Assembly: GCA_022559845.1 (NCBI GenBank)
Contig: CM040126.1
Coordinates: 125,464,886 to 125,528,885, forward strand
Direction: 5' to 3'
Source of the DNA: Amorphophallus konjac
Lineage: Eukaryota; Streptophyta; Magnoliopsida; Alismatales; Araceae
DNA length: 64,000 bases
This document shows, piece after piece, positions 56,665 to 64,000 of this stretch. The position numbers and the translations under genes are program-made. The notes under the pieces are model-generated. The model was given only the letters and a program-made list of their open reading frames with translations, was not told where the DNA came from and ran no database searches. Each line of letters opens with the position of its first letter. The stretch's first letter is position 1.

Positions 56665-57186
56665 TCAACTCTCGCCTCCACCCTCCTCTACTCTCCTGCT
56701 CTCAACCTCCTCCTCACCATCCCGAACTGGTGCCGGTGGAGGAGGCATAGGCCCCCGTGAAGAGGCCGGAACCCGAACGTGTCCTCCTGCCTCGCTCCTC
56801 TCTCGGAGGGAAGAACCCGCCACAAAGGTGGAGCTGGTGAAGGAGTACCCCGCAGCCCGTGCTCGCTCACGGCCTCGCTGCAACCGCTCCTCGGACACTC
56901 GAAGCCGCTCCTGGGAAAGGATCAACTGGGTCCTCGAGTCCGCCAGCTCACGCTCTCGTGCCAACAACTGCTCCTGGAACCGGGCATGCTCCGCCTGGTG
57001 CTCCTCCCGCTCACGAGCCCGCTCCTCGCGCTCCCGAGCACGCTCCCTCCTCTCCAGCTCCAGGGCAACCCGCAGCTCGGCCACGTCCTGAGGAAGCTCA
57101 CTGCGTTACTGCAAGGCCCGCTGAAGCTCTACGATCCGCTGATCGCGGATCGACAACTCGGTACGTATCGCCTTCAGCTGAGCAGC
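56665..57186 (-). CDS. Antisense gene B, exon 8 (coiled coil), contains a TAA
   Basis: Acceptor TTTGTAG at 57188-57187, exon from 57186. It reads AAQLKAIRTELSIRDQRIVE, then a TAA at 57106-57108, then continues open to 56665 as an Arg/Glu-rich coiled coil (RERAREREERAREREEHQAE) with a Pro/Arg-rich tail. Either the protein ends at the TAA (about 645 residues in total) or the TAA is a recent loss from a protein of about 792 residues. The strong heptad pattern beyond it favours the second reading. Confidence 0.65.
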
Positions 57187-57274
57187 CTACAAACAGGTAA
57201 ACAAATCATCAGTTCCACAGTCCAATAATTCATGAAATGAAATAACAACATGTGACTAAAGGTAGGTCACGCAC

Positions 57275-57337
57275 CTGTGAGCTCGTCGCTCGGAAGCCCT
57301 CATCTACGCAGATAAGAGTGGCTCGAAGCTCTTCACT
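57275..57337 (-). CDS. Antisense gene B, exon 7
   Basis: 63 nt, phase 0 on both sides. Acceptor TTTTACAG, donor CAG/GTGCGT. Reads SEELRATLICVDEGFRATSS Q. Intron 6 is 57338-57415 (78 nt) and intron 7 is 57187-57274 (88 nt). Confidence 0.65.
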
Positions 57338-57415
57338 CTGTAAAAAATGAATTTTTATCAGTGCACAATTTATATCTAATCATTATTTGAATGAGGTTTC
57401 AAGTTCAGAATTTAC

Positions 57416-57559
57416 CCGTGAAGCAAGGTCACGCTCCGCCACCTCGGCTCGCGCTATCGCACCAGCCAGCTGCTCCGTCAGTGCAGTCACCTCTGCACTA
57501 GGCCCCCTCGAGCTGGAGGCCTCCCCTGGATCTCTCCTTGCTACTCCCTGCTGGGCACG
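57416..57559 (-). CDS. Antisense gene B, exon 6
   Basis: 144 nt, phase 0. Acceptor ATGAATGCAG, donor CGG/GTAAAT. Encodes a Ser/Ala/Glu-rich helical segment (VTALTEQLAGAIARAEVAER), the beginning of the C-terminal coiled coil. Intron 5 is 57560-57655 (96 nt). Confidence 0.7.
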
Positions 57560-57655
57560 CTGCATTCATTAAGACCGTCAGTGGCTAATCATTAATTCAA
57601 CACAACAAAAGAAAAAAAAAATTCATTTGCATATAGGAATAATTTAAACACTCAC

Positions 57656-57748
57656 CAGGGTCTCCAAGTCTGCCCGTGTGGCGGCTAGCTGGTCCTCCAG
57701 GATGTGGAGGTGGGCCTGTGCATCTATCGCCGCTATGTCCCTCGCATC
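57656..57748 (-). CDS. Antisense gene B, exon 5
   Basis: 93 nt, phase 0. Acceptor ATGAATGCAG, donor CTG/GTGAGT. Reads DARDIAAIDAQAHLHILEDQ then LAATRADLETL, an amphipathic helix. Intron 4 is 57749-57828 (80 nt). Confidence 0.7.
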
Positions 57749-57828
57749 CTGCATTCATTACATGTTAATCGCATAATAGTTACATAAGCATTTGTATTTA
57801 ATTTAGAAATAAGTGCATTCATACATAC

Positions 57829-58194
57829 CCCTAAGACCCTCATCTGAGGTCTGCCGACGTGAACCTCCCAGTAGCGCCGGAGGTACTCGGAGCTGTCAGT
57901 CGCGTGGGAAACGACTGTAGTCCCGCCTCGCTGCCAGTCGGCGTACTGCTCCTCGAATCGCACCCTCCAGTCGGTCGTCTTGGTGCGACCACGGGTCTTC
58001 TTGCCAATCCCTCGAGGCTCTCCGACCTCGATCCACTCCTGGGGCAGGCCCAGGGTCCTCATCACCAGCCGAAGCCGTAACGGCTCAATCTCGCTCAAGC
58101 AGTGTAGCCACAGCTCACGCCCGAAGCGAGGTCGCCCCGATACGACCCAAGGCTGGCCCTCATCGGTCATCCCCTCATATGGTCTCCACTGCAC
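57829..58194 (-). CDS. Antisense gene B, exon 4 (end of PMD)
   Basis: 366 nt, phase 0. Acceptor ATGAATGCAG, donor GGG/GTATGT. It opens with VQWRPYEGM, and further on has CLSEIEPLRLRLVMRTLGLPQEW. Both are hallmark positions of the plant mobile domain: the 'WRPY' turn and the 'P....RVMRQFGL.Q' end. The frame continues only when exon 3 is joined to it. Confidence 0.78.
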
Positions 58195-58279
58195 CTGCAT
58201 TCATGAACACGCATCATTATCATTTCATCATATTCAAAAAAACAACAAAAAGAAATGCATATCATTCATTCATACACAC

Positions 58280-58444
58280 CAGCGAGGGAGGGAAGTCGCG
58301 GAACTCTCTCCGTAAAACCCACAACTCGTAGTCAAGTGGGGCGCCAAAGATAACAGGCACCCAGCGTCGCGCCAGGGGGAAGGATCCCTCAGCTCCTGGC
58401 CGTGGGTCAACGCGCCCCATCGGCATGTATAGGTGGCTCCACAC
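58280..58444 (-). CDS. Antisense gene B, exon 3 (PMD)
   Basis: 165 nt, phase 0. Acceptor GGATGCAG, donor CTG/GTGTGT. Reads VWSHLYMPMGRVDPRPGAEG then PLARRWVPV, matching the PMD segment after the 'LQ.W.....P' helix. Intron 2 is 58445-58523 (79 nt); intron 3 is 58195-58279 (85 nt). Confidence 0.75.
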
Positions 58445-58523
58445 CTGCATCCATGCATTGCAATTAGTACTATATTCACATGCATCATAACAAAGAAAAG
58501 ATAAGAAATGAGAAATTGCATAC

Positions 58524-59243
58524 CTGAAGAAGAGGTGAGAAGCCACTGACGGTCGTCTCACGGCCTGTCCCCGTGGACAGATCGGCCATCAAATGCGCCA
58601 GCAGGGCCACTCCCCAAGCATATGTGCCAACCGTCTCCAGATCCTCAAGGATGCCTAAGAAGCGGCAGTTGATGACATCGGCTTTCGTCCCCAGCAATAA
58701 TCTCCCGAGCAGCAGCAGCAGGAACCTCCTCAGGTCTCGGTCCGCTCTCTCATGGTCAGTCGGGTCCTGGCAGCATGCCGCTCTCACCCCGTCGGTCAGT
58801 CGCTGTGCAAACTCACCTAAGGTCTCCCCCGACCTATGCCTGGCATCTCCTAGACCCATCACCGTAGTCAGGTCCATACGGAAAATGGTCCTACACTCGC
58901 TAGGTCCCACGTAGACCATCTCAAGCCCTAGTAGCCTCTGGGCCATCTCTGAATAGTCAGAATAGGTGAACCCACTCACGGCCTCACCATCTACCCGTAA
59001 ACCTGTAATCCTGGCTACATCCTCTAAACTAGGAACCATATGCCCCCAGGGCATCAGAAAAGTCCGGCTAACCCTATCCCATCTCTCCCTCAAAACCTGG
59101 ATCAGTGCTAGGTCAGGTCTAAAAGGCTCGATGGATAGAAAAGCCCCAAACCCCATGGCCTCTACCCTAACCCTCTGGAAGTCGGGGAGACCCTGGTATG
59201 CTGCCCAGACCATGACCCATGAGATACGGGTCCTCATCAACCC
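58524..59243 (-). CDS. Antisense gene B, exon 2 (main PMD exon)
   Basis: 720 nt, phase 0. Acceptor CATGCAG, donor CAG/GTATGC. Contains VRVEAMGFGAFLSIEPFRPD, VLRERWDRVSRTFLMPWGHM, VPSLEDVARITGLRVDGEAV, SGFTYSDYSE, and later FLLLLLGRLLLGTKADVINC with TYAWGVALLAHLM. These follow the MAIN/MAIL1-type PMD (retroelement PMD-C) in order. Plant PMD proteins are nuclear and take part in gene and transposon silencing; what the element's own copy does is unknown. No stops. Confidence 0.85.
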
Positions 59244-59997
59244 CTGCATGTATTAAAAGAGAGTTAGTTTTCTTAATTATTTGAGTATCCATGTGGAATT
59301 ACATTTGATTTGGGTTAAATATTGAATTTTTAGCATTTTTGGAATTCACGGCCACCCTCAGGTCGTTTCTTGATAAATTCACGCCCCTGTGGGGGGCGTT
59401 TTTCAGAATGAACTTTAATGTAACGCCCTTAATGAGGGCGTTTTTTATGTTAATCACGCCTCAGTCTTAGGCGTTCTTTGGTGGCTGTTTTGCTATTTCT
59501 GAAACATATTTCTAATCACGCCTTGGTGTTGGGCGTTTCTTGTTGAATTAACGCCCTATGGTAGGGCGTTTTCCTAAAGGTGGTTAATTTTGAATCGTTA
59601 ATGAATGAAGCGACGCCCTCTGGTTTGGGCGTCTCTTGTTGAATTAACGCCCTACTGGAGGGCGTGGGTTTCTCAATTTAACAGAAAAATCAAATAACTG
59701 ACAGCATGCGAAATAATTCATGAAAATATTTTTGGAAATTGTTTAATGAGCATGGAATTCATGAAAAATCATAAGTTTTAAGAAACGACATGCTTCAGGG
59801 CGTTTTTCATGAAGGATAATTAATTTTTAGAAATTAAAAATAATTAACGCCCCGGATAAGGGCGTTTCGTTTATGAGTAACGCCCCCATGGGAGGCGTGT
59901 TTTTTCTGAGTTGCAGGTTTAATGCCCGAGGGCCATGAAAAATCAAGAAAAATATAAATAAAATAAAATAAAATGGAATTGGGGAGGGGGAACCTAC
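59244..59997 (-). other. Antisense gene B, intron 1 (754 nt) filled with dyads
   Basis: GTAGGT donor at 59997 and ATACATGCAG acceptor at 59244. It holds eleven 19-nt dyads (cluster IV) between 59348 and 59898. It is much longer than the other six introns (78-96 nt). Confidence 0.75.
59348..59898 (+). repeat. 19-nt dyad cluster IV (inside gene B intron 1)
   Basis: Eleven units, e.g. ACGCCCTTAATGAGGGCGT, ACGCCTCAGTCTTAGGCGT, ACGCCCTATGGTAGGGCGT, ACGCCCCGGATAAGGGCGT. Several have perfect 6-bp arms. Spacing 25-110 bp. Confidence 0.88.
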
Positions 59998-60303
59998 CTT
60001 CTTGTGTTTCTGGGGTTGTGGCCGTGGCAGTGGCCGTCTGGGCCGCCGGAGTTGCCCCCGGGGAGCGACCGCCGCCGTGCACGGCGGTCCTTCTTCTTCT
60101 CCTTCTTCTTCTCCACCTTCTGCATCTTCTGTTTCTTCTATTGCTTTGCCCGTTGCTCCGTCGGCCTCGTCGCCGCCGGCCGTCGCCGGCTCTTCTTCAA
60201 AAGCCACGACGGCGAGCTCCTCCACGGAAATCTCTTCCTCTTGGGCGTGGGAGGCGTCGAGGTCAACCACATCTGGGGCGCTAACTCTTTGGCGTTTGGC
60301 CAT
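59998..60303 (-). CDS. Antisense gene B, exon 1 (start)
   Basis: ATG at 60301-60303 within GCCATGGCC, a favourable plant start context. 306 nt (102 codons), phase 0. Reads MAKRQRVSAPDVVDLDASHA, an acidic Glu/Ala stretch, and a basic end (RRPRRPLPRPQPQKHKK) before donor AAG/GTAGGT. The basic tails suggest nuclear import. Without splicing the frame runs into the intron and ends at 59827. Confidence 0.75.
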
Positions 60304-60385
60304 GGCTAGGGTCTAGGGGGAATGAGATTGAGTGAGTTGGAGAGAGTGAGGGAAGAGAACGAGAGAGAGGCTTTGAGGGCTTCGG

Positions 60386-60394
60386 TTAGGGTTT
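60386..60394 (-). promoter_or_regulatory. telo-box-like AAACCCTAA upstream of gene B
   Basis: On the minus strand AAACCCTAA lies about 85 nt before the ATG, followed by a pyrimidine-rich tract (CTCTCTCTCGTTCTCTTCC). This combination is common near transcription starts of plant housekeeping genes. A TATA box is not obvious. Confidence 0.45.
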
Positions 60395-60472
60395 GCAGAG
60401 AAAAGGGCGAAATAAGAATGGAAGGAGGAAGGAGAAGGAGGCCTGATGGCTTTTGGGTTTCGAAAAAAAGAC

Positions 60473-60880
60473 ACGCCCTTGAGAAAGGCGTTTATAAAAG
60501 AATTCACGCCCATTCTCTAGGCGTTTTATGGAAATTGACGACGATGATTAAGGCGTTAATTTATTTTGCATGGGGAACGATAACCGTCGTCAGACGCATT
60601 GAATGGGCGTTGATTGATGTGAGGGAAGTCATCATTGCTGTTTGAAGTAACGCCTCTGGTAAAGGCATGTTATTCTTGAACGTGACTATTGAAAAGGCGT
60701 TATTTTTGATGAGTCAACGATTATATTCTTTTGGGTTTGAATCTGTTCACGCCTTTCTTGAGGTCGTTATTCAAAGTAACGCCCACTGTCGCAGGCGTCA
60801 ATTGTTGACGAAGGGCCCATTGAAGCGCCTTGAAATAAGGCGTGTATTGGTTAATTCGCGACGCTCTTGGAGGCGTTATT
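60473..60880 (+). repeat. 19-nt dyad cluster V (between gene A and gene B)
   Basis: Eight units, e.g. ACGCCCTTGAGAAAGGCGT, ACGCCCATTCTCTAGGCGT, ACGCCTTTCTTGAGGTCGT; the last is shortened. They occupy the gene B promoter flank and the gene A 3' flank. Confidence 0.8.
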
Positions 60881-60985
60881 CACAACAGAAACACAGTTTT
60901 TTGGATGATTTCGATCATAATCACAGTGGCAGTTGGCTCAATCAGAAAACAATCTTTATTATTTTGAAAAGAGGATCTACAATGA

Positions 60986-62200
60986 CTAATGAGCCACTTT
61001 GGGCCTTAATTTTCTCAATGAAGTTATATATTTTTTCCACTGTTCCTTGTCTTCATCCAAGTCTTCTACAGGTTGATGAAGCTTGCTTAGCCTCCATAAA
61101 GCTTGAATGGTGATAACCTCCTCACCATCTTCATTATTGCCTAGATCCCTTGATTTGATTGGAGGAAGATGAGAGATGTCCTCTAAGTGTTGCCTTGGGA
61201 GCCCAAGCTGAGGAAGGCACCGGTGTGCATTATATAAAACGAAGTCCGAAGCACCGATAAGACGAAGATCCGTCCCGATGGAGAAGCGTGCACGAAGTTC
61301 CTGCATTTTGAATACACCCGGGGCGCAAGTAAAAAGATTCTTTGGCATTACCTTTAAGTGCTCCCTCCAATCCCCTCTCTTCTTGATTTGAGGAATTCGG
61401 TTGGTCACTCTATTGCTTATACCTAATGAGCCGGTTATATATGAGAGTGGGCTCTTTGAGAAAATTCTTGAGGGTTGTTGGGCTTCGTGGCATGAGTCGA
61501 ATTTGAAGTGTAGATCAACCCAACTTGAGAGTGCTAGCATGCACCCGTAAATGGGCCTTCCCATGGACGCCGCTGTGAGCCCGCTATAGAGATATGCTAG
61601 GATCGCCGGTCCAACTCTCTCTTCTTCCCATAAGCTCACCACTGCGCTCAATTGGGACTCCTCTAGAAAGTCCTCCGTGGATGGGAATAGGAGTGCTCCT
61701 GCCAAGCACACCACGAAGGCTTTGGTCACTCTTTCTATCTCCTCTTCCTCTTTAGCTTGATCCGCTCTCTTGTACACCCACGAGGCGAGCTTCAAGAGGT
61801 TAACTCCTTTAGTGACCTTGATTTGGTTCACTATATTCGGGCTAGGTATTAACGAGGTTAGCAACTCGTGGGAGGAGATGGGCCTTGGCATGATGGCCAT
61901 CTTTTCTTCTTCTCCGTGTTTCATCTTTTTCAAGCCTAAGATCATCTCTACTTCCTCCAGCAAGATGGTGGCCTCAAAAGTGGAAAATAAGAAAGTATGG
62001 GTGGAAGGATGCCATGTCTCAATCAATGCTCCTATGGCAGCCCAATCTATGTGGATTTGATCATAATGCTTGGCATGGGTTATCAACCCCAAGAGATGCC
62101 ATCTAGCTACATATACCCTCATGTCTGATGTGAATTTGGAGAGGATGAGGGGCAACCATTTGATTTGGACATATCTTCTAGCCCCTGGAAGATTTGGGTA
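60986..62200 (-). CDS. Antisense gene A, exon 2 (PMD protein)
   Basis: 1215 nt, 404 residues to the stop at 60986. Opens YPNLPGARRYVQIKWLPLIL. PMD features: IDWAAIGALIETWHPSTHTF (the 'l.e.W.p.thtF' motif), LEEVEMILGL, then VTKAFVVCLAGALLFPSTED and VGPAILAYLYSGLTAASMGR with GCMLALSSWVDLHF. These correspond to the 'll.g.lfp', 'G.avLa.LYr.l..A' and 'gc..lLq.W' positions of plant mobile domains. No frame defect. It is unlike gene B in detail, so two different PMD proteins are encoded. Confidence 0.8.
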   Translation of the reverse strand, partial: YPNLPGARRYVQIKWLPLILSKFTSDMRVYVARWHLLGLITHAKHYDQIHIDWAAIGALIETWHPSTHTFLFSTFEATILLEEVEMILGLKKMKHGEEEKMAIMPRPISSHELLTSLIPSPNIVNQIKVTKGVNLLKLASWVYKRADQAKEEEEIERVTKAFVVCLAGALLFPSTEDFLEESQLSAVVSLWEEERVGPAILAYLYSGLTAASMGRPIYGCMLALSSWVDLHFKFDSCHEAQQPSRIFSKSPLSYITGSLGISNRVTNRIPQIKKRGDWREHLKVMPKNLFTCAPGVFKMQELRARFSIGTDLRLIGASDFVLYNAHRCLPQLGLPRQHLEDISHLPPIKSRDLGNNEDGEEVITIQALWRLSKLHQPVEDLDEDKEQWKKYITSLRKLRPKVAH

Positions 62201-62331
62201 CTCTTGTGAGAAGAGGGGAAGAAAAACAAAAAGAAGAGGTACATGAGCATATGACATGTTCAGTGACAAAGAAATAAGCATGTGAGCAGTTCGCCAGAAC
62301 AGTACGCACAATAAAGAAAGTTGAAACTAAC
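62201..62331 (-). other. Antisense gene A intron (131 nt)
   Basis: Donor CAG/GTTAGT at 62331, pyrimidine-rich 3' half (TTCTTTTTGTTTTTCTTCCC), acceptor ACAAGAG at 62202-62201. Phase 0 on both sides. The intron is also open in frame, so retention would still give a protein with a different N-terminus. Confidence 0.65.
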
Positions 62332-62421
62332 CTGATTCATGCATATCCTGTTGCTTATATGACCTTGGATATCGTTAATCCTGGGAGTTGAGAATTTTGG
62401 CCTTTTCAGTGCCCTGTCCAT
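62332..62421 (-). CDS. Antisense gene A, exon 1
   Basis: ATG at 62419-62421, 30 codons (MDRALKRPKFSTPRINDIQG ... NRICMNQ), ending exactly at CAG/GTTAGT. The basic start could aid nuclear import. The start was chosen because it lies downstream of a TATA box and joins in phase to exon 2. Confidence 0.65.
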
Positions 62422-62538
62422 CGTCAGGGGAAGCTTGGACGGTGCAACCTGCAGAGCAGATGAAGAAGAAGAAGGACAAGAACAGAGAGTTTCGGCGGCT
62501 GCAGGGTTTTGGTTGATTATGTTGAAGGAGGGCCTCCT

Positions 62539-62548
62539 ATTTATAAAG
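62539..62548 (-). promoter_or_regulatory. TATA box of antisense gene A
   Basis: The minus strand reads TTTATAAATAGG, a good plant TATA consensus, about 118 nt upstream of the gene A ATG. This supports an autonomous antisense promoter inside the element. Confidence 0.6.
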
Positions 62549-62641
62549 ATTTAGAGAATTGTAAGGCTGTTGGAAGTTAGAAATGTGATTGGGTTAAGGA
62601 CTGTGCTGTTAAATTAGGAAACGGAAGTTCGTGCTGAATTA

Positions 62642-62832
62642 ACGACGTTGGTTAGGGCGTCGATTTTTAAATTGACGACCTGACTGACGACGTGTTATAT
62701 TTAACGCCCTAGAATGGGGCATCTTTTTCTAAGCTTCCGTTACTGTTTACGCCTTTGAGTAGGGCGTGTTTTAAATGTTTAACGACCTATGGTCAGGCGC
62801 TTTCATGCTGTTAACGCCCTATTCTTAGGCGT
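62642..62832 (+). repeat. 19-nt dyad cluster VI (upstream of gene A)
   Basis: Six units, e.g. ACGACGTTGGTTAGGGCGT, ACGCCTTTGAGTAGGGCGT, ACGCCCTATTCTTAGGCGT, all within 300 bp upstream of the gene A TATA box. Confidence 0.85.
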
Positions 62833-63891
62833 GTTTTATTGAATTACGAATTTTGACCTCTTCATGCTTTGACGCTTTAATGAACCTAAGTGCTATTATT
62901 TTGATGAAATTGTCTATGATTAAGCACTTATGATCATGTCATGTTCTGAATTGATGGAAAAAGGCTAATAAGTTTAAAGTGCAGAAGTTTGCAGGATTCG
63001 AGGCGTTTGGATCACTCATGGGAGCAACATCTTGCCACCGTGTATCTGTTTCTTGTAAGCATTGTTACTATATGATATCTACACTATTATAGTATGTCAA
63101 GGACCTTGTGGTTCTGATGAACCTGAAATTTGAGTTCCCCTTCATCAAAAACGATGACGCTTTCAGGAGAATCTTGATCACACGGATAGGCCGTTGAGTT
63201 GTTAAAAGTTTGGGATGATGGTTCCACTTTCTGAGTTAATGCGCGGACAAACGGGCTTCGGCTTAGTGTTAGCTCAGAAATATGGATTCTTGACCAGACC
63301 TAAACAGCTTAGCAATATTATCCTTGATTATTTTCTATTTTTTTAATTTGTTTTAACCTTTTCTTTTAGCCCAGCATGCATCATGTAGGACTTTGAGTTT
63401 CATGCTGAAAATCTTCATATTATGGCAATAATGAAGTTCACTCGCTCTCGATTGAATTGACATGAGATATTCCACTTTAAATCAAGTACTTCGTTCTATT
63501 CGAAGCCATTCAGGCTGATTCCTTGAAAGTGTTCCTTTTGTTGGATCTTTTATCCCAATTCTTTTTACTTTTCTGCAAAATTTACCTTGGTTGCAGCACG
63601 TCCACATTGGCTGGTAATCGCTCTCCAATGGTCTTTCCCTGTCGTGCCCACGCGCACACCCTTTATTACTTAGTTTAACCTCCTTTTATCCAACAAATCG
63701 ATTGTTTCCTTGGAACCACTCAGAGTTGTTTCATTTAGAATCTTGGAAAGATTTCCAATGCTTAGTGTCTGAGGCGTGTCACATCACACCTTGGCGTCTC
63801 CTTATCAGTTCGTTCCACTTCATTCCTTTCATTACACTTCGCTCCATTTCCGTCTCACTCCCTTGCAAAGCAGACGCCAAGGCGGGGCAGC
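62833..63891. other. Tat#3 3' flank before the LTR, no gene
   Basis: AT-rich, without dyads, ORFs of note or repeats. The last bases, AAGGCGGGGCAGC (63879-63891), are the likely polypurine tract next to the LTR start TGTAGACACGCC. Confidence 0.6.
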
Positions 63892-64000
63892 TGTAGACAC
63901 GCCAAAATTGACGTTTTGTTGATCAAATCTCATGTTATTATATAAATGCCCCAAGTGGACTTCAATATTCCTATAACATGAAGTTTTTCTATTTTTGTGA
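63892..64000 (+). repeat. Tat#3 3' LTR, first 109 bp
   Basis: Matches 44064-44172 at 108 of 109 positions. The only difference is ATG versus ACG at base 9, a CpG-type change. The rest is outside the window. Confidence 0.92.

Larger units (their letters stand above)
44064..64000 (+). mobile_element. Tat#3: giant young Tat-lineage retrotransposon, 3' LTR leaves the window
   Basis: Order: 5' LTR (44064-45453), leader, gag-pro (46821-50975), RT-RH-aRH-INT (51311-55123), spacer, two antisense PMD genes (56665-60303 and 60986-62421), 3' flank, 3' LTR from 63892. If the 3' LTR has the same length the element is about 21.2 kb. The two LTR starts differ at one of 109 positions (T/C at a CG), which indicates recent insertion. 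Around 50 copies of a 19-nt dyad are spread over its non-coding parts. Confidence 0.92.

Noticed and set aside
60004..60316. Three overlapping plus-strand ORFs over gene B exon 1
   Set aside because: All three are antisense shadows of a GC-rich coding exon whose minus-strand frame has ATG, donor and in-phase continuation.
44207..62832. Dyads as miniature inverted-repeat transposons
   Set aside because: Only 19 nt long, with no consistent target duplication and random centres; too short for a MITE.
1..64000. Host protein-coding genes, tRNA or rRNA genes
   Set aside because: Every frame over about 200 codons with recognisable motifs belongs to a retroelement, and I saw no tRNA cloverleaf or rRNA-like sequence. 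A tRNA scan would be decisive for short loci.

Overview
The window looks like the intergenic, repeat-dense part of a large plant nuclear genome. I see no host gene, tRNA, rRNA or CRISPR array. Almost every base belongs to nested Ty3/Gypsy LTR retrotransposons, identified from translated gag, protease, RT, RNase H and integrase motifs, LTR ends, primer-binding sites and polypurine tracts. The species cannot be read from the sequence. Plant origin follows from Tat-lineage elements with a second, archaeal-type RNase H, plant mobile domain (PMD) genes, and decay of CAG codons to TAG.

Layout. (1) 1-22132: a giant Tat element, 'Tat#1', entering from the left edge. It has a decayed gag-pro-pol frame (1-8910, plus strand), a long non-coding tract packed with structured repeats (8911-12196), an antisense spliced PMD-like gene (17368 down to 12197) and a 4.0 kb 3' LTR (18111-22132). 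(2) 22133-23073 and 33731-34095: an older minus-strand gypsy element reduced to an integrase tail, a gag start and an interrupted LTR. (3) 23074-33725: inserted in that LTR, a tandem LTR-internal-LTR-internal-LTR element flanked by the 5-bp duplication CTTAT. (4) 34096-37570: unassigned spacer with (GA)n tracts, then a badly decayed plus-strand Tat fragment ('Tat#2'). (5) 37571-39008: a truncated LTR related to the tandem family, inserted right after the RT active-site codons of Tat#2. (6) 39009-44063: a non-autonomous gag-only element (TR-GAG type, minus strand) whose 5' LTR is cut by (7) 44064-64000: a second giant Tat element, 'Tat#3', about 20 kb in view, young, with its 3' LTR starting at 63892.

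Tat#3 is the most interesting object. Its sense strand encodes gag-protease with a G-patch-like segment (46821-50975) and RT-RNaseH-aRNaseH-integrase (51311-55123, one internal TGA). Its antisense strand carries two spliced PMD genes. Gene A has two exons and its own TATA box. Gene B has eight exons; all seven introns are GT-AG and phase 0, and splicing reassembles one PMD. About 50 copies of a fixed-length 19-nt dyad (ACGCCC-N7-GGGCGT) fill its non-coding segments: U3, leader, spacers and gene B intron 1. A few copies also lie in the LTR of the gag-only element it landed in. Tat#1 shows a parallel design with a different antisense PMD-like gene and its own hairpin micro-repeats. My working idea is that the antisense products act on these element-specific motifs, by analogy with VANDAL/VANC anti-silencing. 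This is inference only.

All coordinates and matches were made by eye. Domain calls rest on recognised motifs, not on database searches.
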